Positions 53,116 to 63,249 are shown, counted from the stretch's first letter. The stretch: 64,000 nucleotides of DNA from Subtercola endophyticus (GCF_021044565.1 NZ_CP087997.1:4092001-4156000), one strand, 5' to 3'. Made by a program: numbers and translations. The notes: generated by a model not told the origin, from the letters alone.

Positions 53116-56100
53116 ATGAAGAACCTCTCGAACCGGGTCATACGCACCACCGCGCTCGGCGTGACGATCGCGGTCACCGCGGCAACTTTGACCGGGACCA
53201 GCGCGCTCTCGGCGGCAGCGGCGAGCATCCCACCCGCGCCTTTCGATGGAACCCTCGTTCCTGGCAGCTCCGCACCAATGCTGCCCACGCCGCCGACACC
53301 GGCATCTTCAGCGAGCACTGCCACGGTAGAGTCTGCGCTCCCCGCTTCTGGCTCCTACACACTCGCAACACCGACAAAAGTGGGCTCCGTACCTCTGACG
53401 ACTCAAACCGCTACCGGCGGCACACCAGCAGCCATGGCGGGCGACTGGTCTCCGCTCGGCTCCACCGGGCTCAGCATCGCGCCGGCGACCACCGCGAACG
53501 TCGCCATGGGAACGACTGCGCAAAGCCTGATCGGTCAGCCCGTGCAATCAGTGAGCGCCACTGTGTTGGACGCGAATACGGCAGCCAAACACGGCCTCAC
53601 CGGGCTCGTGCTACAACTTGCCCGCAACGACAAGACCGACACCGTAGCACCGGTCGGGGTGCGCATCCCGACTAGTCTGCTCGCCGGTTTGTATGGCGCC
53701 GACTTCGCAGCCCGCACCCGATGGGTGCAGATCCCGTTCGACGCGACCGGTACAGATCCGAGCGCGCAGACAACTGTCGCTGCGACCTCTGACGCCGCAG
53801 ATAACGCGATCGTCGTCACCCCGCAGGTTTCCTCCGCCGCGGTGATGCTGACAGCCCTGTCGACGCCGGTGTCTTCGACCGGGACCGGGTCGTTCTCGGC
53901 AACCTCATTGAAACCCGCGTCGTCGTGGGACGTGTCCGCACAGACGGGTGACTTCTCGTGGTCTTATCCGATGAGTGTTCCGCCCGCCGCGGCCGGCCTC
54001 TCACCGAGCGTAAATCTTACCTATGACTCGCAGTCCGTCGACGGAGAGACCGGGTCGAGCAACAACCAACCCTCTGCGGTCGGCGATGGGTGGTCGCTCG
54101 GCGGCAGTGGTTTCATCGAACGCACCTACGTTTCCTGTTCCCAAGACAATGGCGCCTCCGGCCCCGTCACCACCTCCGGGGATCTCTGCTGGAAAACCGA
54201 CAACGCTACCCTGTCTCTCGGTGGCCACACCGGGCAGCTCGTGAAAGACGCCGGCACCGGCGCATGGAGATTGCAATCCGACGATGGATCCCGCATCGAG
54301 CATCTCGTTGGCACCGCCGCTGGCTGTGCCGCGAATGGCACGTACGACACGGACTGCTGGAGGCTCACCACCCGCGACGGCACCCAGTACTACTTCGGCC
54401 TGAACCAGCTTCCCGGCTGGGCGACCGGAAAACCGACAACGAACTCCACCTTCACCGTGCCCGTGTACGGCAATGACAGTGGTGAGCCGTGCCACGCGGC
54501 AACCTTCGCCGCATCAGCGTGCACGCAGGCGTGGCGGTGGAACCTCGACTACGTCGTCGACGCACACAACAACGCCGAAGCGCTTTACTACGACACCGAA
54601 ACGAACAAGTACTCCCAAAACGGTGGCACCGCCGTGTCATACATTCGCGGTGGCCAGCTCGACCACATCGACTACGGCATGACCGCCGCGACCATTTACT
54701 CCGCGAATGCCGCTTCGGACAAGGTCGCCTTCGGCTACGACCAATACGGTCGCTGCTCCGACACCACCCACGCGAACTGCACCACCGAAACCATCACCTC
54801 AGCCCCGGTCACGGCCGCGCACCCGACATCGTACCCCGACGTTCCGTTCGACCAGTTCTGCAACGGCAGCACCTGCCCGAACCTGGTCTCTCCGACGTTC
54901 TGGACCACCGGGATGCTCGACACCGTCACCACGAAGGTCCTGAAATCTGGCGCGTACAGCAACGTCGATGTCTGGACTCTTGGGCATTCCTTCCCCGACC
55001 CGGGCGACGGAACAAACGCTGCGCTCTGGCTTACCCAGGTCGCCCACTCCGGCTACGACGGCGCGAACTCCCTCCCCGAACCGACCACGATGTTCACCGG
55101 CGCTACCATGCAAAACCGGGTCTGGGTAATCAATGGGCTCGCACCATTGGACAAGTGGCGGATCTCCTCGATACTGACCTCGACCGGTGCGGTGATCTCG
55201 GTGAGCTACTCCGCTCAACAATGCGATGCCACGAGCGCTCCAGCGATCGAGGCGTCACCCCAATCGAACACGAGCAGGTGTTTCCCGCAATGGTGGACAC
55301 CTCAAATCGTGCCAGCCGTCGCAGCAACTGAGGACCTGTTCCACAAGTACGTGGTCACCAAGGTGATATCGAACCCGAAGACCGGCGGTGACAACGACAA
55401 GCCCCAGGAAACCGATTACAACTACACGGGCACACCCGCCTGGCGCTACGACACCTCACCACTCACCCCAGACAGTCAGAAGACCTGGTCGCAGTACGCG
55501 GGCTACAACACGGTCGAAATTCGAGTCGGCGACCCCGGCACCCCGGCCAAACAACAAACCACCGACTACACCTTCTACCAAGGCATGGACGGCGACCGCG
55601 CGACCGCAACCGGTGGCGCGAAAACCGTGAAGGTCACCGGCAGCACCACCCTCGATGACTCGAGATGGTTCGCCGGCAGCACTCGCGAAGTCAAAGTACT
55701 CAACGGTGTCGGAGGCGCTGTCGTTTCCGACACCGTGAATACGCCCTGGGCCGGGCCAATCACCGCCAACGACAACACGCTCACGGCACGAATGACGGGT
55801 CAGCAAGAGACCCTGCTCACCGAACCGGTATCCACCGGCGGAAACCGCACCACGGACACCACCACCGGCTACGACAGTGCCTACGGGCTGCCGACCACGG
55901 CCAATACCACCACCTCCGACGCGGGAAGCACCTGCACGACCACCAGTTACGCGCCCGCGAACACCACCGCGTGGCTGATCGGGCTTCCAGATGAAACGGC
56001 GAAAGTCGGTGTCGCCTGCGCCAACGTCGCAACCGCCGTATACCCGGCGGCCGCGGTCTCGGACACCCGCACGATATACGACAACCTCGCCTGGGCCGCT

Positions 56101-59100
56101 ACCCCCACCAAGGGAGACGCCACCACTACCAAAATCGTCTCCTCTTACACGGGTTCGGCGGCCGCCACCGCCGTGTGGACAACGTCAGGCAAAGCCGCGT
56201 ACGACAGCCTCGGCCGTACGACATCCACAACCGACATCATGAACCACACCACCACTACCGCCTACACTCCCGCGACATCCGCGGCTGGCTCGGGCGGCCT
56301 GACCAAAACAGTCACGACGAACACTCTCGGCTGGACAAACACCGAAACGTTCAACCCGTCCTGGGGTGCCGAAACCTCGGCGACCGACCAGAACGCCAAC
56401 GTCACCACGGCGACTTATGACCCGCTGGGTCACCGTACAGCAGTCTGGCTACCGACTTGGCCGCAAGCCGCCAACCCTAACACCCCATCGATCAGTTACG
56501 CCTACACGCTCTCTCAGACGTCTCCAAATGCGGTCGCCACCACAGTACTGAAGGGAGGGCAAAACGTCGAACAATTCACCCTCTATGACGGCCTTGGCCG
56601 TCAAGTGCAAACCCAAGCCGCAAGCTACGGCGGAACACTTGTCACCGACACCGACTACGACGCTGCGGGAATGGTGTATCTGACGAACAATCCTTACAGT
56701 GAGCCAACCACTGCGATGTCAGCCGCGCTCTTCATCGGCTATAACGCGCAGAACATCGACTCGTCGGTTTCCACCGACTACGACGGCGCCGGCCGTGCCC
56801 TCCACACCATCCTGAACCACGGCGGGGTAGAACGTTACCGCACCACCAATACCTACCTCGGCGCGGACCGTGTCGACACGGTGCCACCCGCGGGCGGCAC
56901 ACCGACCAGCTCGTACACCAACACCCTGGGTGAAAAAACAAGACTAGTCCAATATCTCGCGCCCACGATCAGCGGCACCCAGGAAGCCACCACCTACGGA
57001 TACAACCCAGGCGGGAACATGACTTCTATGACCGACCCTGCCGGGAATAACTGGACTTGGGCGTTCAATGTGCTCGGCCAGCAGACTCAAGCTGTCGACC
57101 CCGACACCGGAACCACCAACAGCACCTACGACCTCGCCGGAAACACCCTCACCACCACAGACAGCCGCGGCATCACCCTCGCGTACTCCTATGACGCCCT
57201 GAACAGAAAGACCGGCCAATACCAAAACGCTGTCGGCGCAGCCGGTCTGGAACTCGCCTCCTGGAACTATGACACCGCTACCGGAGGAAAAGGCCAACTG
57301 ACAAGCTCCAGCAGCTACACCGGTTCAACCGCCGGGAACCCCGGCCTTGCGTACACCGACACCATCAGCGGCTACGACGGCCTCTACGACCCAGCCGGCG
57401 AAACCATCAGCATTCCGACCGGCGCGCCTGCGTTCGGCGGAACCACGTACAGCACATCCATGTACTACAAAGTTGACGGGAGCATCGCTGAAAAGGACTA
57501 CCCTGCCACGGGCGGTATCGCCGGCGAAAGCCTCCGATATCTCTACGACAGTCTCGGGAACACCTATGCCAGCGGCGGCCTGACCACTTATGGCCTCATG
57601 TTCTACAGCCCTCTCGGGCAAGTCTCCCAAATCAAGAAAAATGGCACCACAACCCAAACCACCGGGTACGCCTATGACCCATCCAGCGGCGCGACTTCGG
57701 AGATCTCCGACTCCACCACTACCGCAGCTGTCACCACCATGCAGTCCGACCGGATGTACACCCACGACAATGCCGGCAACGTCACCTCTGACAAGACCAC
57801 CGGCACCGCCACAGACACCCAGTGCTACACCTACGACTACCTCCAAGACCTGACCGCTTTCTGGACACCGACCAGCAACAATTGCGCCACCACCCCCACC
57901 TCGACCACCATCGGCGGTGCGGCACCGCTCTGGAAGACCTACACCGTCGACCCCGCCACGGGGAACCGCACCAGTGTTGTCGGTCACGCGACCACCGGTA
58001 CGGGTGTGGATACGACCAAGACGTACACCTACCCGGCAGCAACGACATCGCATCCGCACGCTGTTTCGAACGTCGCTGCAACCACATCGGGCACCACGAC
58101 GAACCTCGGCTACGGGTACGACAATGCTGGTGACACCACCACACGGCCGGGTCAATCTCTGACGTACACGCCGACCGGGAAGGTCGCGACTGATACCGTC
58201 GGCACGTCTGTGCAAACGGACGTGTACGACGCGTCAGGATCCCTGCTGCTGCAAAAGGACTCCAGCAACGGTGCGACTCTGTATCTTGGTGACACGCAGA
58301 TCAGGATCGCGAACGGTGCGACCGCCCAATCCGTGGTCCGCACCTACGCCCTGAAAGGTATTCCTGTCGCTGAACGTATCAGTGCCGCTGGTTCCACGAC
58401 GAGTGCGGTGTATTGGCTTGGTAACGACATCGATGGCACTCCCGACCTGGAAACCAACGCCACGACCGGTGTGATAACGCACCGCTATCAAGACCCTTAT
58501 GGCAACACCCGCGGTGCCGCCGCGACCTGGTCATCACAAAACCAATACCTCGACGACCCGACCTCCGGTCTGACCGGGCTCACCCAGATCGGGGCGCGCG
58601 CGTACGATCCCACGATCGGTAAGTTCCTCACCGTCGACGCCGTGCTGTCGCCGTTCATCCCGGCGCAGAATAACGGATACGACTACGCCGGTAATAGCCC
58701 GATCACCAACACAGACCCGTCGGGGAACTGCTTCACGATCGATGACTCGATCTGCGCCGGCCACGCGCCCACCAACAGCAAGTACAACCCGGGCGCAAAC
58801 GATAACCACGGCGGCGGAACACCACCCGCCCCCGGAAACGGCGGTGGTGGCGGCGGGGGCTCGAGCGGGGGCGGGGCACCGGGTGGAACCGTGACTCAGT
58901 CAGGCAAGGGCTGCCAAGCCACCGGCACCACAGGATGCCTGTCAACCACCAAAACAGCCACCCCACAACAACTCCAAACCGCACGAACCAACGCCAACCA
59001 AGCCATCCAAGGCCTGCTAGCGGTCGGAATCGTTATCGGCGCCCTGTGCGTTACCGCGACCTTCGGACTCTGCACACCAGCTGAAGCCGGCATAGCAGCC

Positions 59101-59493
59101 GCCGAAGGGGCGGTCGGCGCAGTAGACGTTGCAGAGGGGGTAGAAGCCGGCGGAGGCCAACTCGCTCAAGACGCCGCAGTCAACCCTGCCGCTCCGCGTG
59201 AACTTCTGTTGGATAGGCCCGTGGGTGGCAGTGCATCTCAGAATGCGTTCGTTCAGGATCGGATTGGCGCATTGCAAGAGAACGGCGCGACTGAATTTCG
59301 CGTCAATCAACAACAGGTTGATCTGAGCGGCAACCGCGTCGGGATAAATAGACCAGACCTGCAATATACGATGAATGGCCAACGGTACTACGAAGAATTT
59401 GACGTTCCTCCCTCACTTCGTGCGGCTGGGCATGAACAGAGAATACTTTCGAATGATCCGGATGGGGTTGTGCAACTGTTTGAGGTGAAGTGA
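53116..59493 (+). CDS. secreted RHS/YD-repeat polymorphic toxin
   Basis: A 2125-residue exported toxin. Signal peptide (VIRTTALGVTIAVTAATLTG), an N-terminal RHS-type entry domain, then many YD repeats (e.g. YDALNRKTGQY, YDSLGNTYAS, YGYDNAGDTTTR) forming the cage. The RHS core ends RAYDPTIGKFLTVDAVLSPF and NGYDYAGNSPITNTDPSGN at about residues 1830-1875, followed by a Gly/Ser linker, a membrane-like segment (LAVGIVIGALCVTATFGLC) and a variable tip. The tip (NRPDLQYTMNGQRYYEEFD ... FEVK) has the Asp/Glu-x-Lys look of a restriction-endonuclease-fold nuclease; this is inference. The next gene overlaps its stop and is the likely immunity gene. Confidence 0.88.
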   Translation: MKNLSNRVIRTTALGVTIAVTAATLTGTSALSAAAASIPPAPFDGTLVPGSSAPMLPTPPTPASSASTATVESALPASGSYTLATPTKVGSVPLTTQTATGGTPAAMAGDWSPLGSTGLSIAPATTANVAMGTTAQSLIGQPVQSVSATVLDANTAAKHGLTGLVLQLARNDKTDTVAPVGVRIPTSLLAGLYGADFAARTRWVQIPFDATGTDPSAQTTVAATSDAADNAIVVTPQVSSAAVMLTALSTPVSSTGTGSFSATSLKPASSWDVSAQTGDFSWSYPMSVPPAAAGLSPSVNLTYDSQSVDGETGSSNNQPSAVGDGWSLGGSGFIERTYVSCSQDNGASGPVTTSGDLCWKTDNATLSLGGHTGQLVKDAGTGAWRLQSDDGSRIEHLVGTAAGCAANGTYDTDCWRLTTRDGTQYYFGLNQLPGWATGKPTTNSTFTVPVYGNDSGEPCHAATFAASACTQAWRWNLDYVVDAHNNAEALYYDTETNKYSQNGGTAVSYIRGGQLDHIDYGMTAATIYSANAASDKVAFGYDQYGRCSDTTHANCTTETITSAPVTAAHPTSYPDVPFDQFCNGSTCPNLVSPTFWTTGMLDTVTTKVLKSGAYSNVDVWTLGHSFPDPGDGTNAALWLTQVAHSGYDGANSLPEPTTMFTGATMQNRVWVINGLAPLDKWRISSILTSTGAVISVSYSAQQCDATSAPAIEASPQSNTSRCFPQWWTPQIVPAVAATEDLFHKYVVTKVISNPKTGGDNDKPQETDYNYTGTPAWRYDTSPLTPDSQKTWSQYAGYNTVEIRVGDPGTPAKQQTTDYTFYQGMDGDRATATGGAKTVKVTGSTTLDDSRWFAGSTREVKVLNGVGGAVVSDTVNTPWAGPITANDNTLTARMTGQQETLLTEPVSTGGNRTTDTTTGYDSAYGLPTTANTTTSDAGSTCTTTSYAPANTTAWLIGLPDETAKVGVACANVATAVYPAAAVSDTRTIYDNLAWAATPTKGDATTTKIVSSYTGSAAATAVWTTSGKAAYDSLGRTTSTTDIMNHTTTTAYTPATSAAGSGGLTKTVTTNTLGWTNTETFNPSWGAETSATDQNANVTTATYDPLGHRTAVWLPTWPQAANPNTPSISYAYTLSQTSPNAVATTVLKGGQNVEQFTLYDGLGRQVQTQAASYGGTLVTDTDYDAAGMVYLTNNPYSEPTTAMSAALFIGYNAQNIDSSVSTDYDGAGRALHTILNHGGVERYRTTNTYLGADRVDTVPPAGGTPTSSYTNTLGEKTRLVQYLAPTISGTQEATTYGYNPGGNMTSMTDPAGNNWTWAFNVLGQQTQAVDPDTGTTNSTYDLAGNTLTTTDSRGITLAYSYDALNRKTGQYQNAVGAAGLELASWNYDTATGGKGQLTSSSSYTGSTAGNPGLAYTDTISGYDGLYDPAGETISIPTGAPAFGGTTYSTSMYYKVDGSIAEKDYPATGGIAGESLRYLYDSLGNTYASGGLTTYGLMFYSPLGQVSQIKKNGTTTQTTGYAYDPSSGATSEISDSTTTAAVTTMQSDRMYTHDNAGNVTSDKTTGTATDTQCYTYDYLQDLTAFWTPTSNNCATTPTSTTIGGAAPLWKTYTVDPATGNRTSVVGHATTGTGVDTTKTYTYPAATTSHPHAVSNVAATTSGTTTNLGYGYDNAGDTTTRPGQSLTYTPTGKVATDTVGTSVQTDVYDASGSLLLQKDSSNGATLYLGDTQIRIANGATAQSVVRTYALKGIPVAERISAAGSTTSAVYWLGNDIDGTPDLETNATTGVITHRYQDPYGNTRGAAATWSSQNQYLDDPTSGLTGLTQIGARAYDPTIGKFLTVDAVLSPFIPAQNNGYDYAGNSPITNTDPSGNCFTIDDSICAGHAPTNSKYNPGANDNHGGGTPPAPGNGGGGGGGSSGGGAPGGTVTQSGKGCQATGTTGCLSTTKTATPQQLQTARTNANQAIQGLLAVGIVIGALCVTATFGLCTPAEAGIAAAEGAVGAVDVAEGVEAGGGQLAQDAAVNPAAPRELLLDRPVGGSASQNAFVQDRIGALQENGATEFRVNQQQVDLSGNRVGINRPDLQYTMNGQRYYEEFDVPPSLRAAGHEQRILSNDPDGVVQLFEVK

Positions 59494-60191
59494 TGGCGTT
59501 ATTCTCTGATGCTTACGTTCCCGTGACGTGGAATATCGGCTTCCTACGTGCATCGTTGGACGAAACCGCCGATGCTTTACATGCGTGGCGGACGAGAATC
59601 CACGGGTCAGCCCAGAAGGAATTCCTACAGGAGGGGTTTCGCCCGAATGTTCATCGCCTCGAACCGTTGACCGAAGCTGTACGACCCCGAGAATTGGTCG
59701 TGGCTACCCGCAACCCGGAATGGGTCGCGATCTTCGACAATGGACTCCGAGGCGGGGATCAAGTAACGACCGTGAGCTATCTCGCCAGAACGATTCACTG
59801 TCAAGGTTTGGTTACGACACTCATTCCGGATCGGCCTCACGCGGTTGATGGTCGATCCCGGTTTGGGGCGGTTCAATTTCAACTATTCGGCCCGATCCGC
59901 ACGCATTTCTTGAATTACGTGCGGACAATATCAGTTGTCAGAGAAGTGAATGGTTGGCGATTCGATGCCAACGGTACCATTCAAGAATTCGAAGATATCG
60001 AGTCTTACCGGAAACGCAAGATAGTCGACCGTTTCACCCCTGAAATGTTGGAAGAATATAGTGAAGCCCTCGACCTTTACCCTTATCGTGACGACTTCTA
60101 CACCGGGCCAAGCGTCCTGATCTCTAATCCGGCCGATCCAGGGAGCCATGCAGCTGCAGCAATCATTGAAGCGCAGCGAGTCTTCCTCTAG
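59493..60191 (+). CDS. candidate immunity protein for the RHS toxin
   Basis: A 232-residue cytoplasmic protein of no family I know, starting MALFSDAYVPVTWNIGFLRA. Its ATG overlaps the RHS stop (TGATG), and codon use is AT-richer than the RHS core, both usual for immunity genes. The assignment rests on position. Its stop codon lies exactly at the left end of the IS256-like remnant, so the last codons may have been altered by the insertion. Confidence 0.6.
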   Translation: MALFSDAYVPVTWNIGFLRASLDETADALHAWRTRIHGSAQKEFLQEGFRPNVHRLEPLTEAVRPRELVVATRNPEWVAIFDNGLRGGDQVTTVSYLARTIHCQGLVTTLIPDRPHAVDGRSRFGAVQFQLFGPIRTHFLNYVRTISVVREVNGWRFDANGTIQEFEDIESYRKRKIVDRFTPEMLEEYSEALDLYPYRDDFYTGPSVLISNPADPGSHAAAAIIEAQRVFL

Positions 60192-60233
60192 TCTCTGGGT
60201 CTGTAACAGTAACGGTGTTTCTGGCGTTTTCAT

Positions 60234-60488
60234 TTAGTAGGTCTCCACGGCCGGCCGGCCAGCCGTCGGCGAAGGTGATGGCGAACGCGTTCAGTGCGGG
60301 CTTCCAGCGCATCGTCCATCGGGCTCGTCCCGCACCGGTCGGGTCGAGGGATCTGGTCACAAGATACAAGCATTTCAAGGCTGCCTGCTCTGTGGGGAAA
60401 TGCCCGCGGGCACGAACCGCGCGCCGGTATCGGGCGTTCAGGGACTCGATCGCGTTGGTGGAGCAGATCACTTTCCTGATCTCGATGG
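60234..60488 (-). pseudogene. IS256-family transposase, 3' fragment
   Basis: Reads EIRKVICSTNAIESLNARYR, RAVRARGHFPTEQAALKCLY and ALNAFAITFADGWPA, the C-terminal end of IS256-family transposases. A one-base shift after GWPA prevents use of the original end (Glu-Thr-Tyr-stop at 60234-60244); in the shifted frame translation runs on through the inverted repeat. Confidence 0.85.
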
Positions 60489-60594
60489 CATAGAGCCTGT
60501 CGCAGAATGCCGGTGGCCTCGTTTTGGGCGTGACGAATCAGCCGGCGCGGTTGAGTGCCGCGGACGTCAGCATTGATTCCTGGCCCCGCACCAG

Positions 60595-61005
60595 TCAGGC
60601 GGTCGCGGTGTGGATCTTGCGAATGTTGTACGCGGTTGCTGCGAGGTTCAGCTCGCTTCGCGCGGCATTGATGCCTCGGCGGGAGAATCTGTTCAGGATG
60701 GTTTTCAGGGTTCCGATGCTGGGTTCGACGGTCGCGCCGCGTCTTTTGTAAGCCGCTATCCCGTCGGGGGTTCGGAGTCGGTGAGCCATCGCTTCTCGCG
60801 TAGTCGCTCCTACTGGCGGCGGCCCGAATGTTGGAGCTTGAAGTGCGGCAGCGGCTTGCTCTCGGCTTTTGCCTAGCGCTATGAGCCGGTCTGGTCCAAG
60901 TGCGTCGAGGTTGCTGTTGCTGCAGTAGCCGGCATCGGCCAGCACCACACCGATCTGGTGCTCGGGCGAACTGGTCGCTGCGTGCACCGTCGCAGCCGCT
61001 GCCAA
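60595..61005 (-). pseudogene. IS1182-like transposase, C-terminal fragment
   Basis: About 136 residues: IGVVLADAGYCSNSNLDALG, PDRLIALGKSREQ, YKRRGATVEPSIGTLKTILN and RFSRRGINAARSELNL, matching the end of IS1182-type DDE transposases. The 5' part is missing. Downstream, GAGCCTGTCGCAGAAT at 60493-60508 looks like this element's terminal inverted repeat, directly at the junction with IS256 sequence. Confidence 0.75.
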
Positions 61006-61007
61006 GC

Positions 61008-61439
61008 CAAATGTGCACTGATCTCACCGGTACTCAGACCGTTCGCGTACAGCGACAATACGATCTCATCCACCCCGGTCAGGCGGCGTTGGCGTTTCTT
61101 CACGATAACTGGCTCGAAGGTGCCATCCCGATCCCTGGGGACCTCGATCGTGACCTCGCTCGTCGCTTCGGTCAGCACCGTCTTCGGGCGCGTACCGTTG
61201 CGCACGTTCGTGCCCTCACGCTCTTCCGGGGCGTGATGCTTCTCGTGGCCGAGGTGCTCGGTGAGCTCCTCATTCAACGCAGTTTCGAGCACCGTTTTCG
61301 TGAACTGCTTCAACAGCCCGTCCGGGCCCGTCAGCGACAGGCCCTGCTCCTGGGCGAGCCGCACCAGCTCGACCGCGGCCAGTTCCTCCGCCGTCGGCTC
61401 CTTCTTCTTCGAACTCACAACATCCAGTGTCGTCATCAC
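61008..61439 (-). pseudogene. IS256-family transposase, 5' fragment
   Basis: Encodes the first 144 residues: LTGPDGLLKQFTKTVLETAL, ELTEHLGHEKH, GTNVRNGTRPKTVLTE, EVTIEVPRDRDGTFEP and LSLYANGLSTGEISAHL, after which homology stops abruptly at the IS1182-like fragment. Confidence 0.88.
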
Positions 61440-61502
61440 GGCACCTTCCCCGCCAAACCTCAGCTCAGCGTGTCAGGCCAGAAACACCATTTAAGAGACA
61501 GT

Positions 61503-61985
61503 CCCGTCACATGGACGGGACTCGGAACTGTTGCGATTTTGGGCTTCAAGCTGCTGGGGGGAGTGGGGGACTTGGGTCTCGTCTTGTCCCTGTCCGGAGA
61601 CTCGACAGGTGCTGGCACCGAATCTGAGTCATCTGCCGAGCCCGACCAAACCCAAGCTTCGCCGAGCGCGAACTGCAGCCCTCTTCTTCCTCAATGTAGT
61701 AAGGAAGAAGAGTCTGAAAATTCTCGGGGCCCTCAGTTCAGGACGGATGCCTCTCATATCTTTCGAGATGATCCGGGGCATTTTACGGATGACACCCCAG
61801 CTAACCGTGAATTGATTCAGGGGATCATTAGACCGGAGAACTTATTCAAAACGATAGAAACCAACGGTGGGCCAGTGCAGACGTATCGCGAGGTACAAGA
61901 AGACGGTAGTCAGGTGTGGGCGGAGGTCCGGAATGGCAATGAGATCACCAACGCTGGACAGAATTCATCACCCTTCCTTAAGTGA
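61503..61985 (+). pseudogene. orphan RHS C-terminal toxin tip
   Basis: A plus-strand frame with no start of its own, cut on its left by the IS256 end. It carries a membrane-like segment (GTVAILGFKLLGGVGDLGLV), a Ser/Glu-rich linker and a tip reading ASHIFRDDPGHFTDDTPANR, then GSQVWAEVRNGNEITNAGQN, a pattern I know from C-terminal tips of RHS/contact-dependent toxins. It would be a displaced or former toxin cassette; it could act only if recombined onto an RHS core. Confidence 0.6.
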
Positions 61986-61996
61986 AAGGTGAACAT

Positions 61997-62455
61997 ATGG
62001 ACATGGGATTTTCGGCACTCGAGATTCGAGATGGTTCGCTGCTCTTTCTTGAAAAGTTCGAGACCACCGCTGGCGACGACCTGACCACTTTGATCGGTGA
62101 CACCGATCGAAGTGTCTGGGCGGACGGAGGAACTACTGACCCCGCGGCTTGGTTCAACTGGATCAGATGCCTGTGGCTGATGAAGGGGATATCCAGCGTG
62201 TGGAAGGGCGGTCAGAAGGTAGAAGTGCAAACCGATACCGGAGATCTGGCCGTCTTAGAGTGGCTGCCGTGTAGGAATACCGACTGGCCGCCGGGATACG
62301 ATGCGGTGGCTGTAGGGCGTCCGTTTACAGAGCTATCGGGATTTGAAATGTTTGTTTCCGCTTTGCGAGAATTTGACTCACGCGGAACCGCCGGAGGGAT
62401 TAAGCAATTCCGGTCAAACCTTTCCGATTCGGGGTGGCCCTCAATCCCCCTGTAG
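61997..62455 (+). CDS. candidate immunity protein of the orphan toxin tip
   Basis: A 152-residue acidic, Trp-rich protein (WFNWIRCLWLMKG) without export signals; family not recognised. The ATG at 61997 follows AAAGGTG six bases upstream; a GTG overlapping the previous stop is an alternative. Its place directly after a toxin tip supports an immunity role by analogy only. Confidence 0.5.
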   Translation: MDMGFSALEIRDGSLLFLEKFETTAGDDLTTLIGDTDRSVWADGGTTDPAAWFNWIRCLWLMKGISSVWKGGQKVEVQTDTGDLAVLEWLPCRNTDWPPGYDAVAVGRPFTELSGFEMFVSALREFDSRGTAGGIKQFRSNLSDSGWPSIPL

Positions 62456-62482
62456 ATCGGGTCTGCAACGCGATGCGAATTC

Positions 62483-62575
62483 ACCACCAAAACAGCCACA
62501 TCACAACAACTGCAAACCGCTTACTCAACTGCTCAAGACCCCAATGTGCCGATGAACCTGAATTGCATTCCATGA
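62483..62575 (+). pseudogene. remnant of an RHS tip-junction sequence
   Basis: Codes for TTKTATSQQLQTAY and continues to a stop, nearly identical in DNA to the region of the RHS gene around 58948-58985 (protein TTKTATPQQLQTAR). It has no start or core of its own; it is the front end of another displaced tip cassette. Confidence 0.65.
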
Positions 62576-62781
62576 GTAGTTCGAGTGGGCCCGAGTGGGC
62601 AAAGGCGAGCGATTTGATGGCGCGCCTGGAGGCGGACCCCGCATACCAAGCGGCTGTTGCAAAAAGAGAAGAGGCCAGGCGAGAATCGGCATTTGGGCAG
62701 CATGGTGGTTGGCCTCAAGTTCCCTTACGTCAAGGGATCGGAATTGAGAACTTCCAAGACGGCGCACCTTTAGGGCAGTAG
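62572..62781 (+). CDS. small unknown protein, possible immunity fragment
   Basis: A 69-residue helical protein (SDLMARLEADPAYQAAVAKR). The pattern resembles the start of longer proteins found after RHS genes, so it may be a truncated immunity protein. Start at ATG 62572, overlapping the stop of the remnant above. Function unknown. Confidence 0.4.
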   Translation: MSSSSGPEWAKASDLMARLEADPAYQAAVAKREEARRESAFGQHGGWPQVPLRQGIGIENFQDGAPLGQ

Positions 62782-62792
62782 CTAGGAGAACA

Positions 62793-63155
62793 ATGGCTTA
62801 TGGACTAGATGGGGCCGCTGTGACTTTTGGCGGGTCGGAGAAACAGGGTGCGTGGAAGGCGATAATCAATGGCATTCCTGCAACACGCGTTCAACGAATA
62901 CCGGATTCAGATGACGCATTGGTTCTGTGGGACTACATGGCATCGACAGAGGGACGCTTCGACAATTTACTTCGAATTAGGCCGGACGGAACTATTAGGT
63001 GGAGGGCGACCTTACCGAAGGTTGACGAGAACGACACTTTCGTATCCTTTGAAATATCTGCCAGTGGCACCCTCGCCGCGAACACTTGGAGTGGGTACAA
63101 AGTGGATATCGACATCCGGACGGGGGAGATTCAAAGTACCCGGTTTGTCAAGTAG
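62793..63155 (+). CDS. small unknown protein, possible immunity protein
   Basis: A 120-residue beta-rich protein (RFDNLLRIRPDGTIRWRATL, SGYKVDIDIRTGEIQSTRFV), with a good AGGAGAA ribosome site before ATG 62793. No family recognised. Its low GC and place within the cassette string suggest an immunity or cassette-linked role. Confidence 0.55.
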   Translation: MAYGLDGAAVTFGGSEKQGAWKAIINGIPATRVQRIPDSDDALVLWDYMASTEGRFDNLLRIRPDGTIRWRATLPKVDENDTFVSFEISASGTLAANTWSGYKVDIDIRTGEIQSTRFVK

Positions 63156-63249
63156 CCAAGGGTCCCTGCCTGCTGATAAGGACGAAACCGCAGCCAACGT
63201 TCCGTTCGGGCGAACGGGACAGGTTTGAAACATAGTTAACACCAACTGC

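Larger units (their letters stand above)
60191..61502 (-). mobile_element. decayed IS256-family element containing an IS1182-like fragment
   Basis: Ends are marked by related inverted sequences: GTCTCT...GTAACGGTGTTTCTGGC at 60191-60224 and, inverted, GCCAGAAACACCATTTAAGAGAC at 61478-61500 (given here by its cores GGTGTTTCTGGC and GTCTCT). The two IS256 transposase fragments are separated by about 500 bases from an IS1182-like element, replacing the IS256 catalytic centre. Not functional. Confidence 0.8.

Noticed and set aside
60900..61985. A single 361-codon plus-strand gene
   Set aside because: Its first half is antisense to IS256 transposase and crosses the inverted repeat; only the part after about 61503 resembles a toxin tip.
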